Source: Torulaspora globosa (lineage: Eukaryota > Ascomycota > Saccharomycetes > Saccharomycetales > Saccharomycetaceae). From it: a DNA stretch of 64,000 nucleotides. Under the pieces are notes generated by a model. It saw nothing but the letters and a program-made list of their open reading frames with translations. It was not told where the DNA came from and made no database searches. The stretch spans positions 310,001 to 374,000 of the forward strand of contig NC_050731.1 of NCBI RefSeq assembly GCF_014133895.1. The letters run 5' to 3'. The position numbers were made by a program, and so were the translations under genes. Positions 38,466 through 47,779 of the stretch are shown piece after piece (positions within the stretch are counted from its first letter, which is position 1; each line of letters opens with the position of its first letter).

Positions 38466-41282
38466 TTATACACCAGATAGAAAGTTGATTACGCTCGCAC
38501 TGTACTTTATCAACTCGTCAAGTTTGTCACCAGCAACATGATGCTTTTCCCATTTAGACAAAGCGGCGCCAATAGCCTCATCCTTATTATTTGCATGCAA
38601 GACATCACCATGTCCCTTAAATAAGAGAGTCATGAAGGCCTCGTAGAGTTCAAAATTCTGATTGGATTCAAGACCTTGTGTAAGGGCCTCGATAAACCAC
38701 ACCAACTCATTGTAAGGCTCAAATGAATCTAATGACCTAATCTCCAAATCGACTGCCGCAGGCGATAGACTGACCAAGTTCTTCAAAAATTCTGTATAAT
38801 CTCTAGTTTCCGCACCATGTCTCAAAAGCTTTGTGAAAGTTGATTCGAAACCTAAGCGGCCGTTGGGTTTGAATTGACTTAACTGCTCCTCCACGGATTT
38901 AAGTTTCGCCTCTCGTTCCATGAGCTTTTGCGTGGTGTCATTGTCCCTTACAACATCTTCCCTTCCAGAAGCTTCATCACCGACTTTCTCACCAGACAGT
39001 TGTAAGAAAAATGGTGCCGCCTCCGGCTTCTTTGGCGGCTCAACTGGTTTTGATCGCTGTCTGATGACATCCATGTTCAACAGAGTGTTTAGCTTGCTCT
39101 TGGGCCCAAGAGAAAGCGTGATCAGGTCACTATTGATTTGCTCGACCGACTGGTGAGAATTGTACTGCAGATCGACTTCCGCACTGTCGTCTTCGAAAGC
39201 ACCTTCAAGGAGCGTAACGCCACCTGTTGTGGAAGCGTTAGGGAGTAGCATTTTTGCAAAATGCTCTTCGTCAATAATCTTAGTTGCAACAACCTTGAAT
39301 TGAGCTCGATTAGTCCAAATGCATATGCCGCATCCATCAACATGAGTCGTCGCCAGGAGGTCACCATTGGGTGAAAACTTGACATTAGTTGCAACGCTCT
39401 CTAGCTTCGCACCATCGATACAACCGCCGGAAGGAAGATCCCAAGTTCTTATGGTAGAATCCAACGAACAAGATACGATCCATCTACCATCAGGTGAAAA
39501 ATCAAATGCAGTGATCCTGTTTGTGTGTCCCCAAAGTTGACGGACTACTCTTTGAGTAACAGCGTCAACTACAACTATTGAGAGATCATCTAGCGCTAGA
39601 GCAAACAAGTCAGATGATCGGTGATATATCATTGAAGTGATTGGCGCCTCCAGCTGCAGTTTACCCAGCAGCGTTGACTGGTTAAAATCGTAGAAACCTA
39701 CCACTCCGTCAAGACCACACGAAACCATCTTTCTGTTCATGCCATCCAGAGCGATTCCTGTCACAGCTTTTTTATGCAATTTGTATTTCTTCCTCAGTAT
39801 ACCACTTTGCATGTTATAAATTGTAATACTTCCATTAGAGGAGCCCACGAAACCAAAATTGCCACACTGAGAAATAGCCACAGACTTAACGATTCCATCA
39901 TCTGTTGTTCCAAAAGTCCATCTTCCTACTCTTTTGTTACGCATATCCCAAGTACGTGCTTCTTTCTCATTCTTATGGGCAGTAATGACATTCTCCCATT
40001 CTCCAAGTCTAGAGTTCTCTACTGCCATCGCAATAATCTCTGGAAATTTCTCTTTGATGGTGCTACCTCCTACTCTTCCTCCATCTTGTCTCTTATGTTG
40101 CTTCTGCGATAGTTCCTGTGATTGGGCATCCTTTCTAAGGGAGAAGGCCCATAGAGACCTATCTCTAGACGCTGATAGAAGAAAATGCGATTTAGAGTCA
40201 GCGTAAGTGATGACGGATGGAGGTTGCGAATGACCACCTCTAGAGCGTAAAAGCCTTGCGGGCTGAACTGCTGCTGCTGCGTCTTGCTGAGCCAATGGTG
40301 GATCAAAAACGTACTCCTTCAACCGGTTGTCACCACCGGAAGTGACAATGACGGGCTGACCATTCAGGAAGCAAGCTTTCGTTACGCCCCCAAACGATTC
40401 ACCGTGTATGTTCTTCAGCACATGTATTCTTGCGCGACGCTCCAAGTCATAGAACACCAAGTCTCCGCTTCCGAAACCCACTGCAAGGTGGGCAGATCCA
40501 TCAGTTCTGAAGGCAAGCGATGTTACCCTTGCATTCGGACTCTTGATAGTGCGTATCTTCCTTCCCTTCCTGACGTTGAACAGTAAGACGCTACCGGAAG
40601 CAGTCCCTAGCGCCAGTATATCCAAAGCGGGTGCAGGTTCGGCAGCGGTTATTTGATCAGGCAACTCGTCAGATGTGTAGATCAGCTTCCCAGTTCGTAC
40701 GTTGAACAGCAGGAGGTTGGTCTTGGTTACAACCACAATCTTGTTCAGATAAGTTGCGAGATGGACAAGCGATACAACAGATCCGCCTTGTAAAGCCCCA
40801 ATGCTCAATTTCGTGTAAAACTCCGTGGCATATTTGTTCATATTCGACCGTTTCTTGTAAACGTGAATGACACTGTCATCCGTCGAGACGCAGAGGAAGC
40901 TTCCAAAAACACAGATATCTCTGACGAGAGCAGGGCCATCCAGCGTCACAAGGTGCTCCTGGATGCCACGCTTGTAGATCCCCACTTGGTTGCCAAAACC
41001 GGCGTAAACGTAATGAAAATGTGTCGTCAAAGCTGTGATGGCAGAGCTCGTCTGCTTCTCAGAAACAAACAATAGATGCAAATTGCTCGCATCATAGATC
41101 TGGAACGCTCTTCCAACACTCGTAACGATGTAAAAAGTGGATCCAAGCGTCCCAATGGCAAACGGAACTCCGTTACTCACGTTACCTATCACTCTGAATG
41201 GAGCGAACAGCTTCGAGCCTGTCGCTGAACGTCTATCTGACGCCTCTAACTTCCGTTTTTTCGCAATTTCGCCAGAGTCCAT
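38466..41282 (-). CDS. UTP21: SSU processome WD40 protein Utp21
   Basis: The protein has 938 residues from the ATG at 41280-41282 (MDSGEIAKKRKLEASDRRSA); a GTG seven codons upstream is not used. S. cerevisiae Utp21 has 939. Two tandem WD40 propellers occupy about 30-660, with repeats such as GHTNRITAFDFSPDGRWIVS. The C-terminal Utp21 helical domain (about 690-938) ends LDELIKYSASVINFLSGV. Known role: UTP-B module of the 90S pre-ribosome in the nucleolus, early 18S rRNA processing. It converges on VPS39 (45-bp gap). PAC and RRPE-like motifs lie upstream in the shared VIP1 promoter. Confidence 0.96.
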   Translation of the reverse strand: MDSGEIAKKRKLEASDRRSATGSKLFAPFRVIGNVSNGVPFAIGTLGSTFYIVTSVGRAFQIYDASNLHLLFVSEKQTSSAITALTTHFHYVYAGFGNQVGIYKRGIQEHLVTLDGPALVRDICVFGSFLCVSTDDSVIHVYKKRSNMNKYATEFYTKLSIGALQGGSVVSLVHLATYLNKIVVVTKTNLLLFNVRTGKLIYTSDELPDQITAAEPAPALDILALGTASGSVLLFNVRKGRKIRTIKSPNARVTSLAFRTDGSAHLAVGFGSGDLVFYDLERRARIHVLKNIHGESFGGVTKACFLNGQPVIVTSGGDNRLKEYVFDPPLAQQDAAAAVQPARLLRSRGGHSQPPSVITYADSKSHFLLSASRDRSLWAFSLRKDAQSQELSQKQHKRQDGGRVGGSTIKEKFPEIIAMAVENSRLGEWENVITAHKNEKEARTWDMRNKRVGRWTFGTTDDGIVKSVAISQCGNFGFVGSSNGSITIYNMQSGILRKKYKLHKKAVTGIALDGMNRKMVSCGLDGVVGFYDFNQSTLLGKLQLEAPITSMIYHRSSDLFALALDDLSIVVVDAVTQRVVRQLWGHTNRITAFDFSPDGRWIVSCSLDSTIRTWDLPSGGCIDGAKLESVATNVKFSPNGDLLATTHVDGCGICIWTNRAQFKVVATKIIDEEHFAKMLLPNASTTGGVTLLEGAFEDDSAEVDLQYNSHQSVEQINSDLITLSLGPKSKLNTLLNMDVIRQRSKPVEPPKKPEAAPFFLQLSGEKVGDEASGREDVVRDNDTTQKLMEREAKLKSVEEQLSQFKPNGRLGFESTFTKLLRHGAETRDYTEFLKNLVSLSPAAVDLEIRSLDSFEPYNELVWFIEALTQGLESNQNFELYEAFMTLLFKGHGDVLHANNKDEAIGAALSKWEKHHVAGDKLDELIKYSASVINFLSGV

Positions 41283-41381
41283 CTTGTCGCTGCAAACCAA
41301 CACTCTGAGAGCTCACCAAGCGTCAATTGAGGCAACCTCTACAGCATAGAAGTCGCCTTTTCCAGTACTTATTCAACTCAT

Positions 41382-41405
41382 CTCATCGCATCTTGAAATT
41401 TTTCA
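41382..41405 (-). promoter_or_regulatory. PAC plus RRPE-like pair upstream of UTP21
   Basis: CTCATCGC (41382-41389) is the reverse of PAC GCGATGAG. Beside it TGAAATTTTTCA (41394-41405) reads on the minus strand as TGAAAAATTTCA, close to RRPE. The tandem lies about 100-125 bp upstream of UTP21, the normal arrangement for ribosome-biogenesis genes. Confidence 0.7.
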
Positions 41406-41436
41406 GTTTCAATAAGTCGGGTAACCCCATATCGCT

Positions 41437-41445
41437 TATATAAAA
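41437..41445 (+). promoter_or_regulatory. TATA box of VIP1, with upstream Reb1 site
   Basis: TATATAAAA lies 103 bp before the VIP1 ATG. A Reb1 consensus (GTTACCCGA on the minus strand) is at 41417-41425. Two short upstream ATG frames follow at about 41473 and 41486. Confidence 0.5.
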
Positions 41446-41547
41446 CAAGGCCCACGAGCTTCAAGCTGAGAGATGAGTACTGGTCGATGAAGATCAGGAC
41501 CAGGATCGAGGCTTGCTGTGTTGATTTGATCAGAATTTAGTGCTAGA

Positions 41548-44500
41548 ATGAGCGTGGAGGATACCAGGGACCGCTCATTGGGTGAGAGATCCTCGAAGGA
41601 GACCGGTGGAGCGCCAGATCAAGCTGCTATCTCGCCTTTGCTGCTCGACAAGAAGACCAAAAAGGCTATGGAATCTATTGCTCCGATTCTGGAAGGATTT
41701 ATTCCAAAGACTTCTGCTAGCGAGAATACCTCTTTGAAGCTACCGCCTTCGCAAATTCCGTACAATGACGACTCGACCGAGGACGAGGATGTGGGAGTTA
41801 CGTTACAGAAGACACTGAGCATCAATTCGCAGCCTGGTTGTAGCACTCCGAACGAGAGGTCTCGGGAGGTTGCTGAGGATGAAAGCGGTCGTAGTTCTTC
41901 TCTGATGGCTGCGGCAGATTCGGGAGGTTTGACCGACGCCGAGAGTGCGGAGCAACATCAGCTGGCAGAGCTGGGGCAGAAGGTGTCGGCGCTCGCGTTG
42001 GCGGGATTGGAATCCGCGAGCTCAGCGGCGACAAGAGCGGCTTCTCCGTGCACTACGACTCCGAACTCGAGTACGTCTTCCAGAAAGTCGTCTATAGCGG
42101 CGTCGAAACCTCAGCTGCCAAAGATCGGGAAGATTGGTGTCTGCGCGATGGATGCGAAGGTGTTGTCGAAGCCCTGCAGACATATTTTGAACCTTTTGAT
42201 CGAGAATGGAGAGTTTGAGACCGTTATCTTCGGCGATAAGGTGATATTGGACGAGAAGATTGAGAATTGGCCGACTTGCGACTTCTTGATTTCGTTCTTT
42301 TCGTCTGGGTTTCCGTTAGACAAGGCTATATCGTATGTTAGGCTGCGTAAGCCGTTCATAATAAACGACCTCACAATGCAAAAAGTGCTGTGGGATAGAA
42401 GACTGTGCCTTCAAGTGTTAGCCGCAGTCAATGTTCCCACTCCGCCAAGGCTAGAGATAAGTAGAGATGGTGGTCCACATGTTGATCCTGAACTTAGATC
42501 CAAGCTGCTTAGCCGTGGTGTGGATGTCAAACCCATCAAGGCTCCTAAGTGGCGTATGATTGATGATGATACTTTGGAGGTCAACGGCCAAGTGATGTCA
42601 AAGCCCTTCGTGGAAAAACCAGTTGATGGAGAGGACCATAATATTTTCATATATTACCATTCAAAAACTGGCGGAGGTGGTCGCAGATTGTTTCGCAAAG
42701 TCGGCAATAAGTCATCGGAGTTCGATCCTACGTTGGTAAGCCCGAGAACAGAGGGCTCTTACATCTACGAAGAGTTCATGGATACGGATAATTTTGAAGA
42801 TGTGAAAGCATACACTGTAGGAGAGAAGTTCTGCCATGCTGAGACGAGAAAATCTCCAGTGGTGGACGGTATCGTGAGAAGAAACACCCACGGTAAGGAA
42901 GTCAGGTACATTACTGAATTGAGTAACGACGAAAAGGAGATCGCTCGTCAGGTTTCAAAGGTGTTCTCCCAAATGATTTGTGGTTTTGACTTGCTGCGCG
43001 TCTCGGGCAAAAGTTACGTTATTGATGTCAACGGGTTTTCCTTTGTGAAAGATAATAATTCATACTATGAATCATGCGCCAAAATCCTTAGAGAGACGTT
43101 CCTGCAGGCTAAGAAAAAGATGGATGTCCAAAACCGTAATTTGCCCGCTATTCAAGAGGAAAAGACTCAAAAATGGGTTTTCAAAGGCTTGGTTACTGTT
43201 ATTCGTCACGCTGATAGAACACCAAAGCAGAAGTTTAAACATTCTTTTACCTCGCCAATATTTATCTCCTTACTGAAGGGACATAAAGAAGAGGTTGTCA
43301 TTAGAAATGTCAGCGATTTGAAGATTGTCTTACAAGCTCTCAAAATCGCAGAAGAAGAAAATGCAGAAGACCCGGCAAAACTGCTAGTTCTCAGAAACGC
43401 TTTAGAGAAAAAACTCGAGTTCCCTGGGACTAAAATACAATTGAAGCCTGTGCTTAACTCTGCGAACGAGGTTGAGAAGGTTCAATTCATCTTGAAATGG
43501 GGTGGTGAGCCAACTCACTCAGCACGCTACCAGGCCAGGGATCTTGGAGAACAAATGAGGCAAGACTTTGATCTTTTAAATAAGAAGATCCTTGAAAATA
43601 TCAAGATCTTCTCATCTTCCGAAAGAAGGGTCTTGTTGTCCGCTCAGATATGGGCGCAGGCATTGTTTGGTGCAGACGAGCTTGGCAGCGATGAGATAAG
43701 CGTCAGGAAGGATCTCTTGGATGACAGTAATGCTGCCAAAGACCTGATGGACAAAGTGAAAAAGAAGCTTAAGCCATTACTACGTGAAGGAAAGGAACCT
43801 CCAGCTCAATTTGCCTGGCCTTCTAAGATGCCAGAACCTTACTACGTCATCAAACGTGTTGTAGAACTTATGAACTATCAGCAGAAGATAATGCACCACA
43901 ATTACCTCACCAAGGATGTGGACGCCATGCAGCTCAAATGGTGCTGCGCTGAAGATCCAAGCTTGTTCAGGGAAAGATGGGAGAAGCTATTCAAAGAGTT
44001 CCACAATGTGGAAAAAGTCGACCCTTCAAAGATATCGGAACTGTACGATACCATGAAATACGATGCATTGCATAACAGAAAGTTCCTGAAAAAGATTTTC
44101 GATCCTTGCGATCTCGCTGATCAGGAATTGGGTAAGCATTCGTTAGTCGATCGTTATCCAATCAACATCTTAGCAAAGAACAACTTCAAGATCATCGAAG
44201 GTAATCACAATCCGCCATCTACTTCCTCCAAAAGTGGCAACAGTGTGGGATCTCTTGGTTGGGTCCTCGAAAGTGGCAAAACATCCCGTGCGACATCGAA
44301 ATCTTCGTCACCTTTTGATGACCCCAAATTTATGCAATTCAGAGAGTTGTACAAGTTGGCAAAGGTGCTCTTTGATTTCATCTGCCCAAAAGAATACGGT
44401 ATATCTGAGTCAGAGAAGCTGGATATCGGTTTACTGACATCGCTGCCGCTTGCACAACAAATACTGAATGACATTGATGGTATGAAAAACAGGGAAGAGC

Positions 44501-45036
44501 CCGCTTGCGTGGCCTACTTTACCAAGGAGTCCCACATTTATACGCTATTGAACATCATCTATGAATCCGGAATACCAATGAGAATAGCCAGAAATGCTTT
44601 GCCTGAGTTTGACTACCTGTCGCAGATCAACTTTGAACTTTATGAAAGTACTGATGCTTCGGGACAGAAATCGCATTCGATCAGATTGAAAATGTCGCCC
44701 GGATGTCATACTCAGGACCCACTAGATGTGCAGCTCGATGACAAGCACTATATCAGCTGCATTCCTAAGATATCACTTACAAAGCACTTGGATATGGATT
44801 ACGTTCAACAGAAGTTAAGGAACAAATTCGGTAGAGTGAGCATGCCGCAAAAATTCACCCCTGTGAATATTACCAGTCCCAATTTGACTTTCAGAAATGA
44901 TACAAGTCATCATGTTGGAGCTCCGATAAATGAGGCAGAAAGTTCGACGCCGCCTCTTGAGCCACTGTCCACTCCCCATTCTTCAGGTTCCATCGATAAA
45001 GAGCTGGGGAAAGACGTATCCAGCGAGCAAGCCTAG
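41548..45036 (+). CDS. VIP1: Inositol hexakisphosphate/diphosphoinositol kinase Vip1
   Basis: A 1162-residue bifunctional enzyme (1146 in S. cerevisiae) from ATG 41548. A Ser-rich N-terminus (1-185) is followed by an ATP-grasp kinase domain (about 190-515: KIGVCAMDAKVLSKPCRHIL, EKPVDGEDHNIFIYY, SYVIDVNGFSFVKDNNSYY). The histidine-acid-phosphatase-like domain begins VIRHADRTPKQK, with R553 and H554 of the RHxxxRxP motif. Known role: makes 1-diphosphoinositol pyrophosphates (1-InsP7) and hydrolyses them, affecting phosphate signalling and morphology. It is divergent from UTP21 and followed by CTR3, as in YLR409C-YLR411W. Confidence 0.97.
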   Translation: MSVEDTRDRSLGERSSKETGGAPDQAAISPLLLDKKTKKAMESIAPILEGFIPKTSASENTSLKLPPSQIPYNDDSTEDEDVGVTLQKTLSINSQPGCSTPNERSREVAEDESGRSSSLMAAADSGGLTDAESAEQHQLAELGQKVSALALAGLESASSAATRAASPCTTTPNSSTSSRKSSIAASKPQLPKIGKIGVCAMDAKVLSKPCRHILNLLIENGEFETVIFGDKVILDEKIENWPTCDFLISFFSSGFPLDKAISYVRLRKPFIINDLTMQKVLWDRRLCLQVLAAVNVPTPPRLEISRDGGPHVDPELRSKLLSRGVDVKPIKAPKWRMIDDDTLEVNGQVMSKPFVEKPVDGEDHNIFIYYHSKTGGGGRRLFRKVGNKSSEFDPTLVSPRTEGSYIYEEFMDTDNFEDVKAYTVGEKFCHAETRKSPVVDGIVRRNTHGKEVRYITELSNDEKEIARQVSKVFSQMICGFDLLRVSGKSYVIDVNGFSFVKDNNSYYESCAKILRETFLQAKKKMDVQNRNLPAIQEEKTQKWVFKGLVTVIRHADRTPKQKFKHSFTSPIFISLLKGHKEEVVIRNVSDLKIVLQALKIAEEENAEDPAKLLVLRNALEKKLEFPGTKIQLKPVLNSANEVEKVQFILKWGGEPTHSARYQARDLGEQMRQDFDLLNKKILENIKIFSSSERRVLLSAQIWAQALFGADELGSDEISVRKDLLDDSNAAKDLMDKVKKKLKPLLREGKEPPAQFAWPSKMPEPYYVIKRVVELMNYQQKIMHHNYLTKDVDAMQLKWCCAEDPSLFRERWEKLFKEFHNVEKVDPSKISELYDTMKYDALHNRKFLKKIFDPCDLADQELGKHSLVDRYPINILAKNNFKIIEGNHNPPSTSSKSGNSVGSLGWVLESGKTSRATSKSSSPFDDPKFMQFRELYKLAKVLFDFICPKEYGISESEKLDIGLLTSLPLAQQILNDIDGMKNREEPACVAYFTKESHIYTLLNIIYESGIPMRIARNALPEFDYLSQINFELYESTDASGQKSHSIRLKMSPGCHTQDPLDVQLDDKHYISCIPKISLTKHLDMDYVQQKLRNKFGRVSMPQKFTPVNITSPNLTFRNDTSHHVGAPINEAESSTPPLEPLSTPHSSGSIDKELGKDVSSEQA

Positions 45037-45346
45037 TGAATCCTATCGAGGCTCGATTGCACGTGGCGTTGGTTACTCAGATTTTCAATTCTTCTCAAGG
45101 TTGCCATAACTTCAGGACTTGGACAACTATTTGCTCACGATGCGCCTTTAAGATACATATGTGAGAAAAGTGTACTGCAAGTCCATTTAAAGAGAGCTCA
45201 AGAGGACTTTTGACGCTGAGCATTATGATTTTGAGGTTTGAGAGCTCTTTTGTTGAAGGAATTGACATATAAAAACCATGTCAGATGAAGGAAAACGGTA
45301 GACGAGTCCGATGCAGGCCAATCCCAGGAAATAGCGATATTGGAAC
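45037..45346. promoter_or_regulatory. VIP1-CTR3 intergenic region with Mac1 site
   Basis: A 310-bp gap between same-strand genes. TTTGCTCA (45130-45137) is an exact copper-response element for Mac1. An imperfect inverted copy, TGAGCATT, lies at 45217-45224. In S. cerevisiae CTR genes need two such elements. Nothing else is seen. Confidence 0.6.
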
Positions 45347-46105
45347 ATGAGTAGTGCCATTGAAATGGTAGGCAACTTTCAGGGTAAAATGTCTATGGGC
45401 GGCGGCGGCTCATCGAAAGAGCCAGTGTGCAAGATATCCATGTTATGGAACTGGTATACCATAGACACTTGCTTTATCGCCCAATCTTGGAGAAACGATA
45501 CAAAGGGCAAGTTTGCCGGCTCCTGTATTGGTTGTTTTGCACTTGTTGTTATCGCACAGTGGCTTAACAGGATTTCCAGACAGTTTGATATAGAGTTGGT
45601 TAAGAGACATAAGATGAGATATCTAGCACGCTACATGGCTTCGAATAATGTTCACGACGAGTCGTCTTCAGAACTTTCTCAGCAGGAGTTGGAATTGATA
45701 GGTAGCGAGCCAGCATGGAAAGCTACCCTTATCGCTTTGAAGATTACCTTATCCCACACCTGGTATTTTAATTTTTTGGGAAGAAACGGTGATTCGTTTG
45801 AAGATCCTGTTGAGAAGGCACTCTCCTGCTGTTCTACGGTTCCAGCGCTAGAAATCTACCCCACCTTCTTTGAGCACTTCTTGAGAGCTTGGATTTTTGT
45901 TCTACAATGGGGTCTTTCCTATATCATCATGTTGTTGTTCATGTACTACAACGGCTATATCATTATCAGTTGCCTCATCGGAGCGCTATTTGGTCGTTTC
46001 TTGTTCAATTACGAGCCCTTGGGAACCTGCGGTAGCGGTTCACCTTTCTCGAAGACAGTAGTCGCTCACGATAAGGAGGAGAACGACAGAAAGTGCTGCA
46101 TTTAG
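45347..46105 (+). CDS. CTR3: High-affinity copper transporter Ctr3
   Basis: A 252-residue CTR-family protein (241 in S. cerevisiae). After a Gly-rich N-terminus (MSMGGGGSSKEPVCKISMLW) there are three hydrophobic segments: about 63-80 (CIGCFALVVIAQWL), 190-210 and 212-230. The last carries the family's G-x3-G-type packing (SCLIGALFGRFLF). Cysteines are frequent, including CSCC-like LSCCST and the C-terminal CC, as in Ctr3; there is no long Met-rich ectodomain as in Ctr1. It trimerises and imports Cu(I) at the plasma membrane. A Mac1-type element upstream fits copper-starvation induction. Order matches YLR410W-YLR411W. Confidence 0.93.
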   Translation: MSSAIEMVGNFQGKMSMGGGGSSKEPVCKISMLWNWYTIDTCFIAQSWRNDTKGKFAGSCIGCFALVVIAQWLNRISRQFDIELVKRHKMRYLARYMASNNVHDESSSELSQQELELIGSEPAWKATLIALKITLSHTWYFNFLGRNGDSFEDPVEKALSCCSTVPALEIYPTFFEHFLRAWIFVLQWGLSYIIMLLFMYYNGYIIISCLIGALFGRFLFNYEPLGTCGSGSPFSKTVVAHDKEENDRKCCI

Positions 46106-46175
46106 CAACAAGTTCACTCATACCGCCAGTCGAATAGTAATAGATACTTATAATATACTCATTTGTAAATATACA

Positions 46176-47462
46176 TCAAAGTGAGCCTAACGAGTCGAAG
46201 AGCACCGAGATACTTTCACCGTAATGGTCACGGCGAATAGATTCGGCGAAAATCGGTGAAACGTCGATGACCACCAGTTTTTTCGATTTTTGCAAGCGTT
46301 CCCTGGTGATAGGATATGTGTTGGTGACGACGATCTGATGAATAACGTCGGACTGCTCCAGCTGTTCCAGGCAGTCACCGGTAAATATACCATGTGTTGC
46401 TACGACATAAACCTTCTTAGCTCCGCAGTTCTGAACTAAATGTTCGGCCGCACTTACAAACGAACCTGGTCTGTCGATCATGTCATCTAATATGATAGCA
46501 GAGCGTCCATGCACATTCCCCACCAGCGTAATAAGTTTCTCTTGTTGTTGTTCGTCGAGTCCCTCGTCGTCATCCGAGTCATCGGCGTTAAAAGTACCAC
46601 CTAAAGCATACGAATCGCTGGCGGTCAAAGACCCCGCTTCGCTGTCAGATTCTAGAATAGCCTCTTCTTCCTCGTCTTCTTCCTCTTCATCGTCGATAAC
46701 ATGGCCATTACGGATTCTGGCTGTCTGTATACCATTTGTTAGAATGATGTTTTCTTCTATATCTGGACCGTCGCCCTGTCTAACAATTGGTTTGTTCTTC
46801 TTCAGAAGAGATTGCTTCCTCAGTCTCAGCTGTCTGAGATCTCTGTTTTGTGCATATAGATCTTTCGAACGGCGACGGTCGGTGTGGATCATGGCGAAAT
46901 TGATCTTTAAAGTATCGGCTAGCGCCGTGACCCTCTTAGTTCCCCCAGGATTTTTCGACACGACCACTGCGTCCTGGTAATCTTCGACGTTCTCCTTGAT
47001 CCATCTAGCCAAGCTTGGACCCCCATATAGGTTATCTACAGGCTTAGAAAAGAACCCTTGCATTTGTGAAGCATGCAAATCCATCGAAACCACATGGTCT
47101 GCGCCCGCCATGATAAGCAAATTGGCCAGCATTCTAGCAGTAATCGCACCTCTGTGCTTCTTCATCTTGCATTGCTTCGAGTATGGGAAATGTGGGATCA
47201 CAGCGGTGATTTTTTTGGCAGAACCTCCCCTGCAAGCAGATACAAGGATCAAAAGTTCCATAATATGGTCATTAACCGTTGGCGATCCGGACTGAATCAC
47301 ATACACGTCGTCGTCACGCACTGATGCGCCGATTTGCACAGAAGTCTCGCCGTTGGCGAACTTCTTCAAAATACACGGAGCTGGTTCGATACCTAACCTC
47401 TCGCAAATCTGAGCTCCCAGCTCGGGATGAGAATTTCCAACGAAAACCTTACACTTTCGCAT
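46176..47462 (-). CDS. PRS1: PRPP synthetase subunit Prs1
   Basis: The protein has 428 residues from the ATG at 47460-47462 (MRKCKVFVGNSHPELG); S. cerevisiae Prs1 has 427. It has the ribose-phosphate diphosphokinase fold with an N-terminal FANGETSVQIGASVR block. A long acidic insertion (about 200-310, with DDEEEEDEEEEA) interrupts it, as in Prs1 and Prs5. Active-site text differs from bacterial enzymes: SKNPGGTKR where SPDAGGAKR is usual, and ILDDMIDRPGS (about 324-334) for the PRPP loop. It supplies PRPP for nucleotide, His and Trp synthesis, acting with Prs3. It shares a divergent promoter with BER1. It corresponds to YKL181W. Confidence 0.95.
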   Translation of the reverse strand: MRKCKVFVGNSHPELGAQICERLGIEPAPCILKKFANGETSVQIGASVRDDDVYVIQSGSPTVNDHIMELLILVSACRGGSAKKITAVIPHFPYSKQCKMKKHRGAITARMLANLLIMAGADHVVSMDLHASQMQGFFSKPVDNLYGGPSLARWIKENVEDYQDAVVVSKNPGGTKRVTALADTLKINFAMIHTDRRRSKDLYAQNRDLRQLRLRKQSLLKKNKPIVRQGDGPDIEENIILTNGIQTARIRNGHVIDDEEEEDEEEEAILESDSEAGSLTASDSYALGGTFNADDSDDDEGLDEQQQEKLITLVGNVHGRSAIILDDMIDRPGSFVSAAEHLVQNCGAKKVYVVATHGIFTGDCLEQLEQSDVIHQIVVTNTYPITRERLQKSKKLVVIDVSPIFAESIRRDHYGESISVLFDSLGSL

Positions 47463-47779
47463 CAAATACTTCTTATGACGGCAATTCTTGTTCCCACTCC
47501 AATGGCTCCCGCAACTGCCTTTCGAAACCAAATTGATCAGAGATTTCCACTTACTGTAGAGGCCCGCGGTAATTGAGCAGCTAATCGACCAAAAGAGAGA
47601 GCTGGCGATGATACTTAACCATTAAAACTGTTATAACTTAGCTCTTGGAAAGTCGATGGGCAGATTTGAAAAATTTTATAAGCCGGAATATCTCCGTCGG
47701 AGAAAAAACTGACCAAATTTCATCAATTTTCATTTAAAAGCTCGATGAGCTTTAACCGTCTAACGCCAAGAATGAACTG
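47463..47779. promoter_or_regulatory. Divergent promoter PRS1 / BER1 with RRPE and PAC
   Basis: A 317-bp region. TGAAAAATTTT (47667-47677) is a perfect RRPE, and CGATGAGCTTT (from 47743) is a PAC-type core. A second partial PAC (GCGATG) lies at 47605-47610. A two-codon upstream ORF (ATGAACTGA, 47772-47780) overlaps the BER1 start. Confidence 0.65.
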
